DNA of 64,000 nucleotides from Methylovorus sp035565335 (lineage in GTDB: Bacteria > Pseudomonadota > Gammaproteobacteria > Burkholderiales > Methylophilaceae). Positions 42,395 through 51,271 of this stretch are shown here, in pieces. Under the pieces are notes generated by a model. It saw nothing but the letters and a program-made list of their open reading frames with translations, was not told the DNA's origin and made no database searches. The DNA lies in assembly GCA_035565335.1 (NCBI GenBank), contig DATMSO010000047.1:6584-70583 (forward strand), written 5' to 3'. Within the stretch, counting starts at the first letter, position 1. Every line of letters starts with the position of its first letter. The translations under genes and the position numbers were made by a program.

Positions 42395-43020
42395 GCGTGG
42401 GCCTCTTCGGCGGCGCGAGCGGGGTCGGTCATTTCCCATAGCCAGTGCACATCACGGTTGGCTATCAACGTTAGCAAGATCATCAGCGCGGCCGTGGCCC
42501 AGATGCCGGCGCCAGGCGCCACCTGCAAGAAACCGGACAGCTTGATCACCGCCACCAGTATGCCCAGCAGACAGACTTCCACCATGCTCCAGGGCCGTAA
42601 TGCCGCCAGCATGCGCATAGCGCGTTCAAAGCCCGGCGCCCGCTTGCCAAACCGCGCATACATCAGCACCCATGCCAACAGGCTGATCTGCAGAAAAGGC
42701 ACGATGATGATGGACATGGCCGTGGGCACCGCGATCGGCGCTGCCCGGCCATGCGCCAGCGCTGCCGCCGATGCCCAGAGCGTGGCCTCGTTATGCAGCC
42801 CCTTGAAACTGATGTAAATCACCGGGCAAACATTCGCCATGACAAACACGATGGCCGCGGCGATGGTGAGGGCCAACCAGCGATCCACATCCAGCCGGCT
42901 GGCGCGATACAGAACCGCGTCGCAACGCGGGCATCGCGCAACCTGCCCCGGGGCTATTGCGGCACGTGTGTATACGCTATCGCAATGCTCACAGGCCACC
43001 AGATGGCGGTAGGTTTTCAT
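42391..43020 (-). CDS. pqiA: PqiA N-terminal-half protein (separate gene)
   Basis: About 209 residues equivalent to the first half of PqiA. It starts MKTYRHLVACEHCDSVY, with CEHC and CPRC forming a zinc-ribbon-like motif, then four membrane helices containing FVMANVCPVIYISFKG, PFLQISLLAWVLMYA and RPWSMVEVCLLGILVAVIKLSGF, and ends WLWEMTDPA, matching the middle of full-length PqiA. First gene of the operon. I start at 43020 because the family begins close to the first CxxC; an in-frame TTG at 43074 is the alternative and neither has a clear ribosome-binding site. Confidence 0.85.
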   Translation of the reverse strand: MKTYRHLVACEHCDSVYTRAAIAPGQVARCPRCDAVLYRASRLDVDRWLALTIAAAIVFVMANVCPVIYISFKGLHNEATLWASAAALAHGRAAPIAVPTAMSIIIVPFLQISLLAWVLMYARFGKRAPGFERAMRMLAALRPWSMVEVCLLGILVAVIKLSGFLQVAPGAGIWATAALMILLTLIANRDVHWLWEMTDPARAAEEAHA

Positions 43021-43329
43021 CGAGGCGTGGTCCGGGTGAAGCGCATCATCGTGATCGCAGTTGTCCTGTTTCAAAGGCCCGTCGTGTTCGCAGGGCCAGT
43101 TCTATTCGCACGTTCTATTACCATACCCGGCGCTAGTTAAAGCCCCGGCTCCAGTTAAAAATACCGCCCCGTTAGAATGCTCCGTGCTGCTGTTGCCAGC
43201 GCCGGGCAGTGTGAGTATGTCCGTTTTTTGTACGCTTCGTTCTGAATTCAGTCAGGCTGGAATTGCAATGCTGGCTGAACATTGTTTGGAGTGATCATTC
43301 TAGAATGATCACTCAAGCTCAGCAACTGC
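43021..43329. other. Intergenic region upstream of pqiA, with a perfect palindrome
   Basis: 309 nt; the pqi operon promoter must lie here but no consensus element stands out. The region holds the 26-bp palindrome listed separately and no gene. Confidence 0.45.
43289..43314. repeat. 26-bp perfect palindrome
   Basis: Half-site GAGTGATCATTCT is followed at once by its exact reverse complement, with no spacer. It starts 15 nt beyond the stop of the lipoprotein hydrolase gene. No T-run follows on either strand. It may be a terminator-like hairpin or a protein-binding site for the pqi operon. Confidence 0.7.
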
Positions 43330-44175
43330 TTATTTTTGGTCTTGCGGAGCAGTGCCTGTGCCCAGGCACTGCGGAGGCATGGCCAGCAAGCCCGGCCATA
43401 CCGCTTGCCAGCCGTGTTCATGGTCTGCATCGTCGACGTTGACCTGGCTGCCCTCGACACGGCAGGCCGTACGCATGAGAAACCCGGCACTGATAGACGG
43501 CGGAATAACGCGATCGCGCCCGCCGATAAAATGCCGCTGCGGCAGATGTGCCACACTGCTTGCATCGTCGATAGGATTTTGCGACAAGGGCATGGCACTC
43601 ACATGATGAAACCGGTTGACCGCTTCGGAGTCGAGATTGCCCGCTACGCTGCGCAGGCTGATAACATCGTGGCGCTGGGCGGTCAGCATCACCGCGATCG
43701 CCGCGCCGCCGGAATAGCCCACCAGCTCCAGTTGTGGCGAAGGAATGGCCTGCAGCAGCTGGTTCAGCGCCTGATTCATGGCCGTCACTACCTCCGGCGA
43801 ATAACGTTTGTCCGTCCAGTATGCTGCCTGGCAAGCCGGACTTTGCTGCCGCGTGTATTGGCAGGGCCGGGCGAGGTAAATCACATTGGGCAGAGGATCG
43901 AGCAGCGCAAGCTGCAAGCCGATGGCATGGCGCGGTGTCGGATCCGCTGCCGGCTCCCAGCGCGTGGCCCATGCGTGTCCATCGCCTTCGATGTATACCC
44001 GGATCGGGCGATCAGGATGCGGCAGGCGTACATAGCTCTGCAGCACAAAGCCGTCCACCGGCAGTTGCCGTGAGGTCATGCCCGCTGACTGCAGCATGCC
44101 GGGGCTCACCGCTGGTGCGGCAGCACAGCCAGTGAGTATCAGGAGGCAGGCTGCCAGGCCCCAGGTTTTCAGCAT
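43330..44175 (-). CDS. Lipoprotein with alpha/beta-hydrolase fold
   Basis: 281 residues with lipoprotein signal MLKTWGLAACLLILTGCA. The rest looks like an alpha/beta hydrolase: VYIEGDGHAWATRW (oxyanion region), NVIYLARPCQY, the nucleophile elbow ELVGYSGGAAIAV (Ser near residue 155), GGRDRVIPP (acid) and DADHEHGW (His). Substrate unknown; a surface or periplasmic esterase or thioesterase is plausible. Start chosen at the ATG of the signal peptide; the ORF extends upstream without a signal. It is separated from pqiA by the palindrome region. Confidence 0.8.
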   Translation of the reverse strand: MLKTWGLAACLLILTGCAAAPAVSPGMLQSAGMTSRQLPVDGFVLQSYVRLPHPDRPIRVYIEGDGHAWATRWEPAADPTPRHAIGLQLALLDPLPNVIYLARPCQYTRQQSPACQAAYWTDKRYSPEVVTAMNQALNQLLQAIPSPQLELVGYSGGAAIAVMLTAQRHDVISLRSVAGNLDSEAVNRFHHVSAMPLSQNPIDDASSVAHLPQRHFIGGRDRVIPPSISAGFLMRTACRVEGSQVNVDDADHEHGWQAVWPGLLAMPPQCLGTGTAPQDQK

Positions 44176-44199
44176 GAAGATATTTCCATGGTGCGATCC

Positions 44200-44228
44200 A
44201 AAAAAAAGCGGGGTGTTGCCACCCCGCT
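44200..44228 (-). terminator. Rho-independent terminator of the autotransporter gene
   Basis: AGCGGGGTG-ttgc-CACCCCGCT, a perfect 9-bp stem; on the minus strand it is followed by eight T. It lies 29 nt after the stop. Confidence 0.9.
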
Positions 44229-44256
44229 CTGCTGACACTCGTTAAGTAAGCGCTGC

Positions 44257-47064
44257 CTAGAAATCAAATCTGGCTTGCAGCAGTGCTGTCTGGCCCAGAT
44301 ATTGACTGCGGATTTCAGCATCGTAGCTCAACAACAAGCTTTGTTTGAGCGTATTGTTGCCAACTATACGGTAGCTGATGCCGAGATTGGCACTATCGCG
44401 TTCCTGGCTCACTGCCGACGTGCGGAAGGTGCTGCCACCCGCGGCAAAGCGTGCGGTCGTATCCTGCTCGGTATCGGCAAACTCATGCTGCCACAACGCA
44501 CGCAGCTCAATACCCGAATTCAGGCTGCCAATTTCCAGCGGCACAATCGCTTTCACGCCCAGGCCCGAACGGAACGAATCGGTATTACGTCCGCTGATGC
44601 GCAAAGCACCTTCGCCATGCTCGGTATAGCCATTCTCATCTAGGCGACTGTATGTCAGCGAGGCCACCGGAATCAGCGAGGACTTGCCTACGCTGATCGG
44701 CATGCCGGCATCCACCTTGGCGGTATATTGCCAGGCTTCATGGCTGCCTTTCACGGTATTGTCGATGATCACACGACGGCTGTCGTATTCATGACGTCCA
44801 AGACCGAGGGCACCATTCAAGTACCAGCCATCCAGCAGACGGGTGCCGTAGAGGGTGGCCTGGTAGCTATCAATATCCACGCGGTTGGAGGAAGTCACGC
44901 CCTTGCCGTTGACATCAGAATTACCGTAGCTGATGGCGGCACCGACACGGGTATTGCCATCGGCAAGCAAGGTGTCCGCACCGGCAGCGAAACCGAAGGC
45001 ATCGGCGTCATAGCCATCCACGCCCTTGCGCTTGTCCTGATCGCCACGGAAACCAAAGGTCTGGAACCAGATACCGGAGGATGCAGCCTGTTCGCCGGTG
45101 GCAACGCCGCTCTTGCCGCCAAGCTGCGCGACATTCATGTTTTCCAGATGCTGACCGATCAGCCCGAACACCTTGTCGGTGGCGGAAATGACTGCCTGAT
45201 AACCCGCGTTGTTCACCTCAGGTTTCAACTGCTCCGCCGCCTTTTGCACCGCCGCATCGCCGTCCAGATTTTGCACCTGGCTGCCAAGCGAGCTATCAAA
45301 CGTCAGCAGGTTGTTCAGGGCATTGCGTCCGCCTTGCGAGAGGCCGGTAATACCCGCGGTGCTTGTCGCCGATTCCAGCACCAGGCTGCCATTGGCGTTG
45401 ACCTCAGCACTCCAGTTGATCAGGCTGTTTGCGCTGCTGACCTGCGGTAAATTGCTAGTGCCCGCGCTCACGGTAGACCCATTCAGCTGATAGGTATTGG
45501 CGACGGTAAAAAATTCGCCGTTTTTCACCACGACGCCACTTGCCACCTTGGGTGCCAGGGTAATGTCGGCTTCGCTACCACCGGCGGAAGTCACGATATT
45601 CAGCGTGTTGCCCATGCCGGCAATGTTGCCGGAAGGGTTAAGCAGGCTGCTGCCAGCGCCGCTACCCAGAATAGTAGGGATCAGGGTGATGCTGCTTTCC
45701 ACCAGGCTGCCGGATGCTGTAGTGGAGGCAGTATGAATCAGCATGTCGCCATCAAACTCGCCTGCATTTTCAAAGGTGAATTGCTTGGTACCGACCACGG
45801 TCCAGTTGCTGCTCACACCTGAGGTGCCACCGACCGTATTGTCACCGGCGCTGGAAGTATTGCAGCTGCTGCAGGTGGTGTTGCGCTGATCGAGATCAAT
45901 GTTTCCTGTCAGCGTGCCGGTGTTGACCAGGCTGTGCGTGCCATTGCTGTAATAAAGATTACCGTTGATGGTGCCACTATTGCTGATCGCGCTGTCTGCC
46001 TGACCCCATTGGCTGTTGATGCTCAGGCGAGAATCAATCGTAGCACCCCCTGTACCCTCGCCGTTGGAAAGGGACCACCAGCGCATGGCTGCGCCGTTAA
46101 CGGAAAGAACATCGCCATTGATGGTGCCGCTATTGTTGAGCGTCATAGTACGGACTTCACCGCTATCAGAAACCTGCGCAACCCCAATCGCGGTGCCAGA
46201 AATTACACCCGTATTGGTGATGCTTGATTCAGAAGCGCGGGTATAGATGCCGCTGGCGTAAGTGCCAACGCCGGAAATCGTACCACTATTGTTAATGGTG
46301 ACACTTGCTGCTTCTTCTTCGGAATAGATACCGGCAGCGACCCCTATATTGGCCGCCGTGGTCGTGCTGGAATCACTGAGGGTCACCGTGCCCTGAAAAG
46401 AAGTTGCCGTGCTGGTTGTTTTGGTAATGGCATGCGATTGCACACCTTCAATCGTGCCACTGTTGTTGATGACCATGCTCTCGACATCGCCACCCACTTC
46501 AACACCATTCACCCGGCCCACGCCGTTATGCGTTGCCGTAATGGTGCCGGAGTTCTTCAGGGTGTATTCGCCTTCAACATCGGTGCCCACACCAACAACA
46601 GCTGCGGTATTCAGCCGTGTCTTGTTGGTCAGCATATTGGCATCGCTGATGGTGGCACTGATACTGCCCGTATTGGTAATGCGGTTGACTTCATCGCCGG
46701 TGGCCGCGCCTGACCCGATGTATACGCCATACTTCTGGGAGGCATTGGCCGTGGTGTTGGTATAGACGGAATCGTTGGACAAGGTCCCTGCGTTCACAAA
46801 GGTATTGCCATTCCCCTCCATCTGCACCACGCTGGTGGTCGTACCCGTGGTCGAGATGGTCGCGGTATTGCTGAGTGATGACCCTGCCGGATTGCTGTAG
46901 CGGCTGCCATCGGTACAAGTGACATTATTGGCGTCGGTTCCCGGTGCCGAGCCTGTTGTACAGCCGGCAACTGCCTGATTGCCCAGCACCATCATGGGCA
47001 ATGCCATGGCGACGGCCAGCGCTATCCCCTTACGTTTCATTTCACGCTCATGTTTGTTCTGCAC
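44257..47064 (-). CDS. Autotransporter (type Va) with beta-helical passenger
   Basis: 935 residues: signal peptide (GIALAVAMALPMMVLGNQAVA), a passenger of about 620 residues with many N-S-G-T-I/N-T-G-T-I repeats typical of a right-handed beta helix, a helical linker (NALNNLLTFDSSLGSQVQNLDGDAAVQ), and an autotransporter barrel from about residue 670 (SSGIWFQTFGFRGDQDKRKGVDGYDADAFGFAAG) ending LLQARFDF with terminal Phe. It is a secreted or surface-attached protein. Several cysteines (CTTGSAPGTDANNVTC; CSSCN) are unusual for a passenger. Start: GTG at 47064 with GGAG 8 nt upstream; an ATG at 47040 is possible. Confidence 0.9.
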   Translation of the reverse strand: MQNKHEREMKRKGIALAVAMALPMMVLGNQAVAGCTTGSAPGTDANNVTCTDGSRYSNPAGSSLSNTATISTTGTTTSVVQMEGNGNTFVNAGTLSNDSVYTNTTANASQKYGVYIGSGAATGDEVNRITNTGSISATISDANMLTNKTRLNTAAVVGVGTDVEGEYTLKNSGTITATHNGVGRVNGVEVGGDVESMVINNSGTIEGVQSHAITKTTSTATSFQGTVTLSDSSTTTAANIGVAAGIYSEEEAASVTINNSGTISGVGTYASGIYTRASESSITNTGVISGTAIGVAQVSDSGEVRTMTLNNSGTINGDVLSVNGAAMRWWSLSNGEGTGGATIDSRLSINSQWGQADSAISNSGTINGNLYYSNGTHSLVNTGTLTGNIDLDQRNTTCSSCNTSSAGDNTVGGTSGVSSNWTVVGTKQFTFENAGEFDGDMLIHTASTTASGSLVESSITLIPTILGSGAGSSLLNPSGNIAGMGNTLNIVTSAGGSEADITLAPKVASGVVVKNGEFFTVANTYQLNGSTVSAGTSNLPQVSSANSLINWSAEVNANGSLVLESATSTAGITGLSQGGRNALNNLLTFDSSLGSQVQNLDGDAAVQKAAEQLKPEVNNAGYQAVISATDKVFGLIGQHLENMNVAQLGGKSGVATGEQAASSGIWFQTFGFRGDQDKRKGVDGYDADAFGFAAGADTLLADGNTRVGAAISYGNSDVNGKGVTSSNRVDIDSYQATLYGTRLLDGWYLNGALGLGRHEYDSRRVIIDNTVKGSHEAWQYTAKVDAGMPISVGKSSLIPVASLTYSRLDENGYTEHGEGALRISGRNTDSFRSGLGVKAIVPLEIGSLNSGIELRALWQHEFADTEQDTTARFAAGGSTFRTSAVSQERDSANLGISYRIVGNNTLKQSLLLSYDAEIRSQYLGQTALLQARFDF

Positions 47065-47149
47065 TGATTGTTCTCCACTGATTTTTATAGGTTTACTTTT
47101 ACGAAAAGCGCAGCGATTGTCAGAGAAAGCTCACAAACAAAGTACAGAT

Positions 47150-47175
47150 AAAATCCCAAATTAATTCGGGATTTT
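47150..47175. other. AT-rich hairpin between divergent genes
   Basis: AAAATCCC (47150-47157) pairs with GGGATTTT (47168-47175), loop 10 nt, and two more T follow. It lies between the autotransporter and Nramp genes where no transcript from either should end, so it may be a regulatory structure or the end of a short RNA. Confidence 0.4.
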
Positions 47176-47357
47176 TTCCCGGTCTTTCACGTCGTGTGAC
47201 GACGACAGAATTTCGGCATGCCTGGCAGACAAAACCTGGCAACAAAACGGCAAATTGAGCGACACTGGTCGATAAAAATTACCGTAGGCGCCAGCACTTT
47301 CACTTGCGTTATATTGGGTACGCCTGCTGTTACCCGTTGAGGATAAGATTGCCGAAC

Positions 47358-48611
47358 ATGATCAGAAAACGCCGTTTGCAAAATGCGCTTGGGAAACTGG
47401 GACCCGGCCTGGTCACAGGCGCCGCCGATGATGATCCCAGCGGCATCGCGACCTACTCTCAGGCAGGCGCGCAGTTTGGCTATTCCATGTTATGGACCAT
47501 GGTGTTTACCCTGCCGCTGATGGTGGCGATTCAGATGGTGAGCGCACGCATTGGGTATGTGACGCGACAAGGCCTGGCGGCTAATATCAAAACCAGCTTC
47601 CCGCGCTGGGTGTTACTCACCGTGGTCAGTATGCTGCTGGTGGCGAATACGCTGAATGTCGCCGCCGATATTGCCGCCATGGCAGAGGCACTGCGACTAC
47701 TGGTGGGCGGCTCCTCCCATCTTTATGCCGTGGGCTTCGGCGTGACCTGCCTGTTGATGCAGGTCTTCCTGCCTTACCGGACCTATGTCCGCTGGCTGAA
47801 ATGGCTGACACTGGCGCTGCTATCCTATGTGGCCGTGGTGTTTAGCCTGCATCTGGACTGGGGGATGGTGATGGGGAAAATTCTGCATCCCGGCATCCAC
47901 ATTCAGCACGATATGCTGCTGATGATCGTGGCGGTATTTGGCACCACCATTAGCCCGTATCTGTTTTTCTGGCAGGCCGCACAGGAAATGGAAGAAACCG
48001 CGGGGCAACCCGCGCACACCGAAGACGAGGTGCATCGCAAGCTGCGCCATATCCGGCTGGATACCATCATCGGCATGACGTTTTCCAACCTCATCGCGTT
48101 TTTCATTATTCTGAGTACGGCAGCCACCTTGCATGCCGCTGGGGTGACGGACATTCAGACATCAGCACAAGCGGCAGAAGCGCTTAGACCGGTCGCTGGC
48201 GAATTTACCTTTGTGCTGTTCAGCATGGGCATCATAGGCACGGGAATGCTGGCCGTTCCCGTGCTCGCCGGTTCAGCCGGCTATGCGGTAGCCGAAGCCG
48301 TCGGATGGCAGGAAGGCCTGAACTCCAAGCTGATGCAGAAAGAAGGCCGCGGGTTTTATGGTGTGATCGCGGCGGCGACCATAGGTGGCGTTGTTCTATG
48401 CTTCACGGCTATGGACCCGGTCAAGGAGCTGTTCTGGGCAGCGGTGCTTAATGGCGTTATTTCTGTTCCCATCATGGTGGTCATGATGCTGCTGGCATCG
48501 CGCACCCGCATCATGGGCGCACATACGTTGCACCCGCGTCTGCGCTGGCTGGGCTGGGCTGCCACCGCAGCCATGGCGCTCACCGTCATAGGCATGCTGG
48601 CGACCTTGTGA
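47358..48611 (+). CDS. Nramp-like divalent cation transporter with altered metal site
   Basis: 417 residues with 10-11 membrane helices. TM1 reads GPGLVTGAADDDPSGIATYSQAG, where Nramp/MntH has DPGN, and TM6 reads FGTTISPYLFFWQ, where MntH has the MPHN-type methionine motif. The fold assignment is firm, but the Asn and the selectivity Met are lost, as reported for Nramp-related magnesium transporters and other non-manganese members. Transport of Mg2+ or another hard cation is therefore more likely than Mn2+/Fe2+; this is inference. ATG at 47358; a TTG at 47349 with GAGGA 6 nt upstream is a good alternative start. Confidence 0.85.
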   Translation: MIRKRRLQNALGKLGPGLVTGAADDDPSGIATYSQAGAQFGYSMLWTMVFTLPLMVAIQMVSARIGYVTRQGLAANIKTSFPRWVLLTVVSMLLVANTLNVAADIAAMAEALRLLVGGSSHLYAVGFGVTCLLMQVFLPYRTYVRWLKWLTLALLSYVAVVFSLHLDWGMVMGKILHPGIHIQHDMLLMIVAVFGTTISPYLFFWQAAQEMEETAGQPAHTEDEVHRKLRHIRLDTIIGMTFSNLIAFFIILSTAATLHAAGVTDIQTSAQAAEALRPVAGEFTFVLFSMGIIGTGMLAVPVLAGSAGYAVAEAVGWQEGLNSKLMQKEGRGFYGVIAAATIGGVVLCFTAMDPVKELFWAAVLNGVISVPIMVVMMLLASRTRIMGAHTLHPRLRWLGWAATAAMALTVIGMLATL

Positions 48612-48621
48612 AGCGTGATAT

Positions 48622-48655
48622 GGTAGCTAGCAAGCTGCAGGCTTTACTAGCTGCC
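48622..48655 (+). terminator. Hairpin after the Nramp-like gene (possible terminator)
   Basis: GGTAGCTAG and CTAGCTGCC pair (one G-U), continued by AAGC/GCTT around a 5-nt loop. No T-run follows, so intrinsic termination is uncertain. Confidence 0.4.
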
Positions 48656-48790
48656 ACATCCGCAAGCCATCACGCCTTACTCTGGATACGCACTCATGGG
48701 CATGGCAGATACCCGATCTAATGCGCATAGCAAAATAAAAACTGAACTCAGCTCCGCTGATCAGTCAAACAAATTTAACCGGACAAGCTC

Positions 48791-49516
48791 ATGATTACTG
48801 CAATATGCGATGTACTGAAAGAATGTTACAACCGCGGCTGGATCTCTACCCGCGATGGTAATGGATCGGTGCGCCGCAAAAATGAAAACTGGATATATGT
48901 CACCCCGTCCGGCTCGAAAAAACACCGGCTGGAAGCGGAAAGCCTGATCAAGCTGGAGTTTCAGCCTGACCACTCGCTGGTGCGCCTTAACCCGGAAGAA
49001 GGCGGAAAACCCAGCGGCGAGATCGAACTGCATCGACGGCTGCTGATGGAGATTCCGGACACCCGCTCCATCATCCATGTGCACCCGACTTATACCATTG
49101 CCGCCATGTATGCGGGGCTGGACCTGCAGGCGCTGTCTTTGGATTTTCCCGAGATACATCGTTACACGCGCGTGGCGCCCAACGTCCCCAACGTGCCTGC
49201 CATCAGTCTGGAGCTGGCGATGGCGACTTGCCAGGCGCTGGACCTGCAGGCCAATGGGCATGTGTCGGCGGATATTGTCGGGCTGGACCGGCATGGAGTA
49301 ATCGCGCTGGGGCGCGATCCGTGGGCGGCGTTCGAGCACATCGAAAGACTGGAGCATATCTGCCAGATTGTGCTTGCTAGCGGCGTACTGCCAGACCATA
49401 GGCGCATGGCTGGCACTCAAGCCCGGGAACACGCTCAGCATCTGCATGGCGATTTTGATAAGACCGAGGAAGAAGAAACCCTGAACCCTGGCCTGAACAG
49501 CAGCAACGATATCTGA
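48791..49516 (+). CDS. Class II aldolase/adducin family protein
   Basis: 241 residues. Class II aldolase features are DGNGSVRRKNENWIYVTPSGSKK (substrate-phosphate region), PSGEIELHRRLL with the catalytic Glu, and the zinc-binding IIHVHPTYTIAAMY; a third His occurs in LDRHGVIALG. Members cleave sugar phosphates or epimerise pentulose phosphates; the substrate here is not evident. The C-terminal about 40 residues are polar and family-atypical (EHAQHLHGDFDKTEEEETLN). Stands alone, convergent with the type I secretion operon. Confidence 0.85.
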   Translation: MITAICDVLKECYNRGWISTRDGNGSVRRKNENWIYVTPSGSKKHRLEAESLIKLEFQPDHSLVRLNPEEGGKPSGEIELHRRLLMEIPDTRSIIHVHPTYTIAAMYAGLDLQALSLDFPEIHRYTRVAPNVPNVPAISLELAMATCQALDLQANGHVSADIVGLDRHGVIALGRDPWAAFEHIERLEHICQIVLASGVLPDHRRMAGTQAREHAQHLHGDFDKTEEEETLNPGLNSSNDI

Positions 49517-49561
49517 CAGCCAGGACTGCAGCCTGCCTTGACGCCGGCAGTGGGCTAACGC

Positions 49562-51271
49562 TTATGCCGAGGCCGGCTGCAGCAGGCGGTCGGGAGAACC
49601 ATTGGCAATAATCTTGCCTCGCTCCAGAACGACGATACGATCCATCCTCCGCAACAGCGGCAGGCTGTGCGTTGCCAGAATCACGGTTTTGCCGCGGGTC
49701 AAGGTATCCACAGCCTCGACCAGTTTTGCTTCCGTTTCACCATCCACGCCGGCCGTCGGTTCATCGAGCAGAAATGCCGACGCATCATCGCTCAGGCTTC
49801 TTGCCAGCGCGATGATCTGACATTGCCCTGCGGACAAGCGGTGTCCGCCAGCGGCGGACAAAGACTGATCCCGCCGCAGCTCGCCACTCTTCAGGGCGGC
49901 AGCGAGGCCGGTCAGGTGGAAAGCTTCTTCTGCCCGCAAACCTTGCAGATGACCAAGATTGTCTTGCAAGGTGGGCCCCATCAGGAATGGCACCTGGGGC
50001 TTATAGGCAATGGCGCGTGCCCTTGCATCAGGCTCTAGCGAGGCCATGCGTGAAGCATTCAGCAATACCTGCCCTTCCGTAGGTGACTGTATCCCCGCCA
50101 GGCAGCGCAACAGGGTCGACTTGCCCGACCCCGGCCGTCCGATGATGGCGACTCGTTCACCGGGGGCGATATCGAGGTTGACCTGATCCAGCATGATGCT
50201 GCCATCCTCGCTGCGACAGCTCAGTTGCGAAACCAGAAAATGTGCCTCACCTTTAGCCATCATCATCGGCGTCCCCGTCGACGGCACATCGGGCTGTGCG
50301 GCGGCATCCAGTTCGGCTTGCGTGCGGTTGAGGTCTTTCCACCCCAGCACCAGTGAAGCCGCTGACGATAACTGCAGCATGGCCCTGAGTTGAATCAGTG
50401 AGCAGGCAATCAGCGCCCCGACACTGATGGCACCGGCCTCAATCCGGTAAACGCCGACAGCGAGCAAGGTGACCGACGCCAGCCCGATGCACATGCCGAC
50501 CCAGGCCTGCCCTGCGGTTTGCCAGAAACGCTGGCGACCGCGCAAGATCGCGCCCTGGTACATTTCCGTCTCCCAGCGACCTGCCAAGACATGGCGCAAG
50601 GAAGATACCTGTAAAAAGGCAAGATTGCCCGCCAGCTCTGACAGCAGGGAAGCCTTGCGCGCCGCCACACCCAATGCGCGACTGCTGTAATCGCGCTCAG
50701 GCTTATTGCTGAGCCACTGCCCCAGAAGAATAGGCAAGGCGAACAGCACGGGGATCATCACCAGCCACCCGCCGATAAAGCCTTGCGCCAGCAGAAACAG
50801 CAACAGGAAAGGCAGGTCTGCCGCGGCCACTGCATATTGCGCAAACAAGCCATCGCGTGCATTGGCAAGATCGCGGTATCGCGACATCAGCACACCGGGA
50901 GCGGCCACCTGCTGCGCGTTGGTACCCAGCAAACGATCAATAAAGCGCCCCTCCATGTGCAGCTCCGCCATCGCCGCCAGGCGTTGCATGACATATGCGC
51001 GAATGGTGCGCAGGGTAAATTCCAGCACCAACACCAGCAGCATGCCGGCGACCAGCGTCCACAGGGTTTCCATGTTGCCGTTGCCCACGACCTTGTCGTA
51101 GATCAGCATGGAAAACACCGGCATCAGCAAACCGCAGGCATTGATGATGAGACTGGACAGCCCGATTTCGATGCCATAGGGCGCAATGGCGCGCAACACC
51201 TGCAACTGCAGCGGCGGAGAAACCTGCGCGGCGGAATGCATGTCGGGCGCGGCGCTAGGCGGTGCTGACAT
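49562..51271 (-). CDS. Type I secretion ABC transporter (LapB/SiiF-like)
   Basis: 569 residues. A membrane domain (LSSLIINACGLLMPVFSMLIYDKVVGN, about 36-62, onward) is typical of LapB-class exporters. The ATPase domain has Walker A IGRPGSGKST, signature LSAGQCQIIALARSL, Walker B AFLLDEPTAGVD and switch ATHS. Only about 25 residues precede the first helix, so the C39 peptidase-like domain of many adhesin exporters is absent. It drives secretion of the RTX adhesin encoded just upstream. The ATG at 51271 overlaps the adhesin end by 17 nt; MHSAAQ at 51241 is an alternative. Confidence 0.92.
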   Translation of the reverse strand: MSAPPSAAPDMHSAAQVSPPLQLQVLRAIAPYGIEIGLSSLIINACGLLMPVFSMLIYDKVVGNGNMETLWTLVAGMLLVLVLEFTLRTIRAYVMQRLAAMAELHMEGRFIDRLLGTNAQQVAAPGVLMSRYRDLANARDGLFAQYAVAAADLPFLLLFLLAQGFIGGWLVMIPVLFALPILLGQWLSNKPERDYSSRALGVAARKASLLSELAGNLAFLQVSSLRHVLAGRWETEMYQGAILRGRQRFWQTAGQAWVGMCIGLASVTLLAVGVYRIEAGAISVGALIACSLIQLRAMLQLSSAASLVLGWKDLNRTQAELDAAAQPDVPSTGTPMMMAKGEAHFLVSQLSCRSEDGSIMLDQVNLDIAPGERVAIIGRPGSGKSTLLRCLAGIQSPTEGQVLLNASRMASLEPDARARAIAYKPQVPFLMGPTLQDNLGHLQGLRAEEAFHLTGLAAALKSGELRRDQSLSAAGGHRLSAGQCQIIALARSLSDDASAFLLDEPTAGVDGETEAKLVEAVDTLTRGKTVILATHSLPLLRRMDRIVVLERGKIIANGSPDRLLQPASA

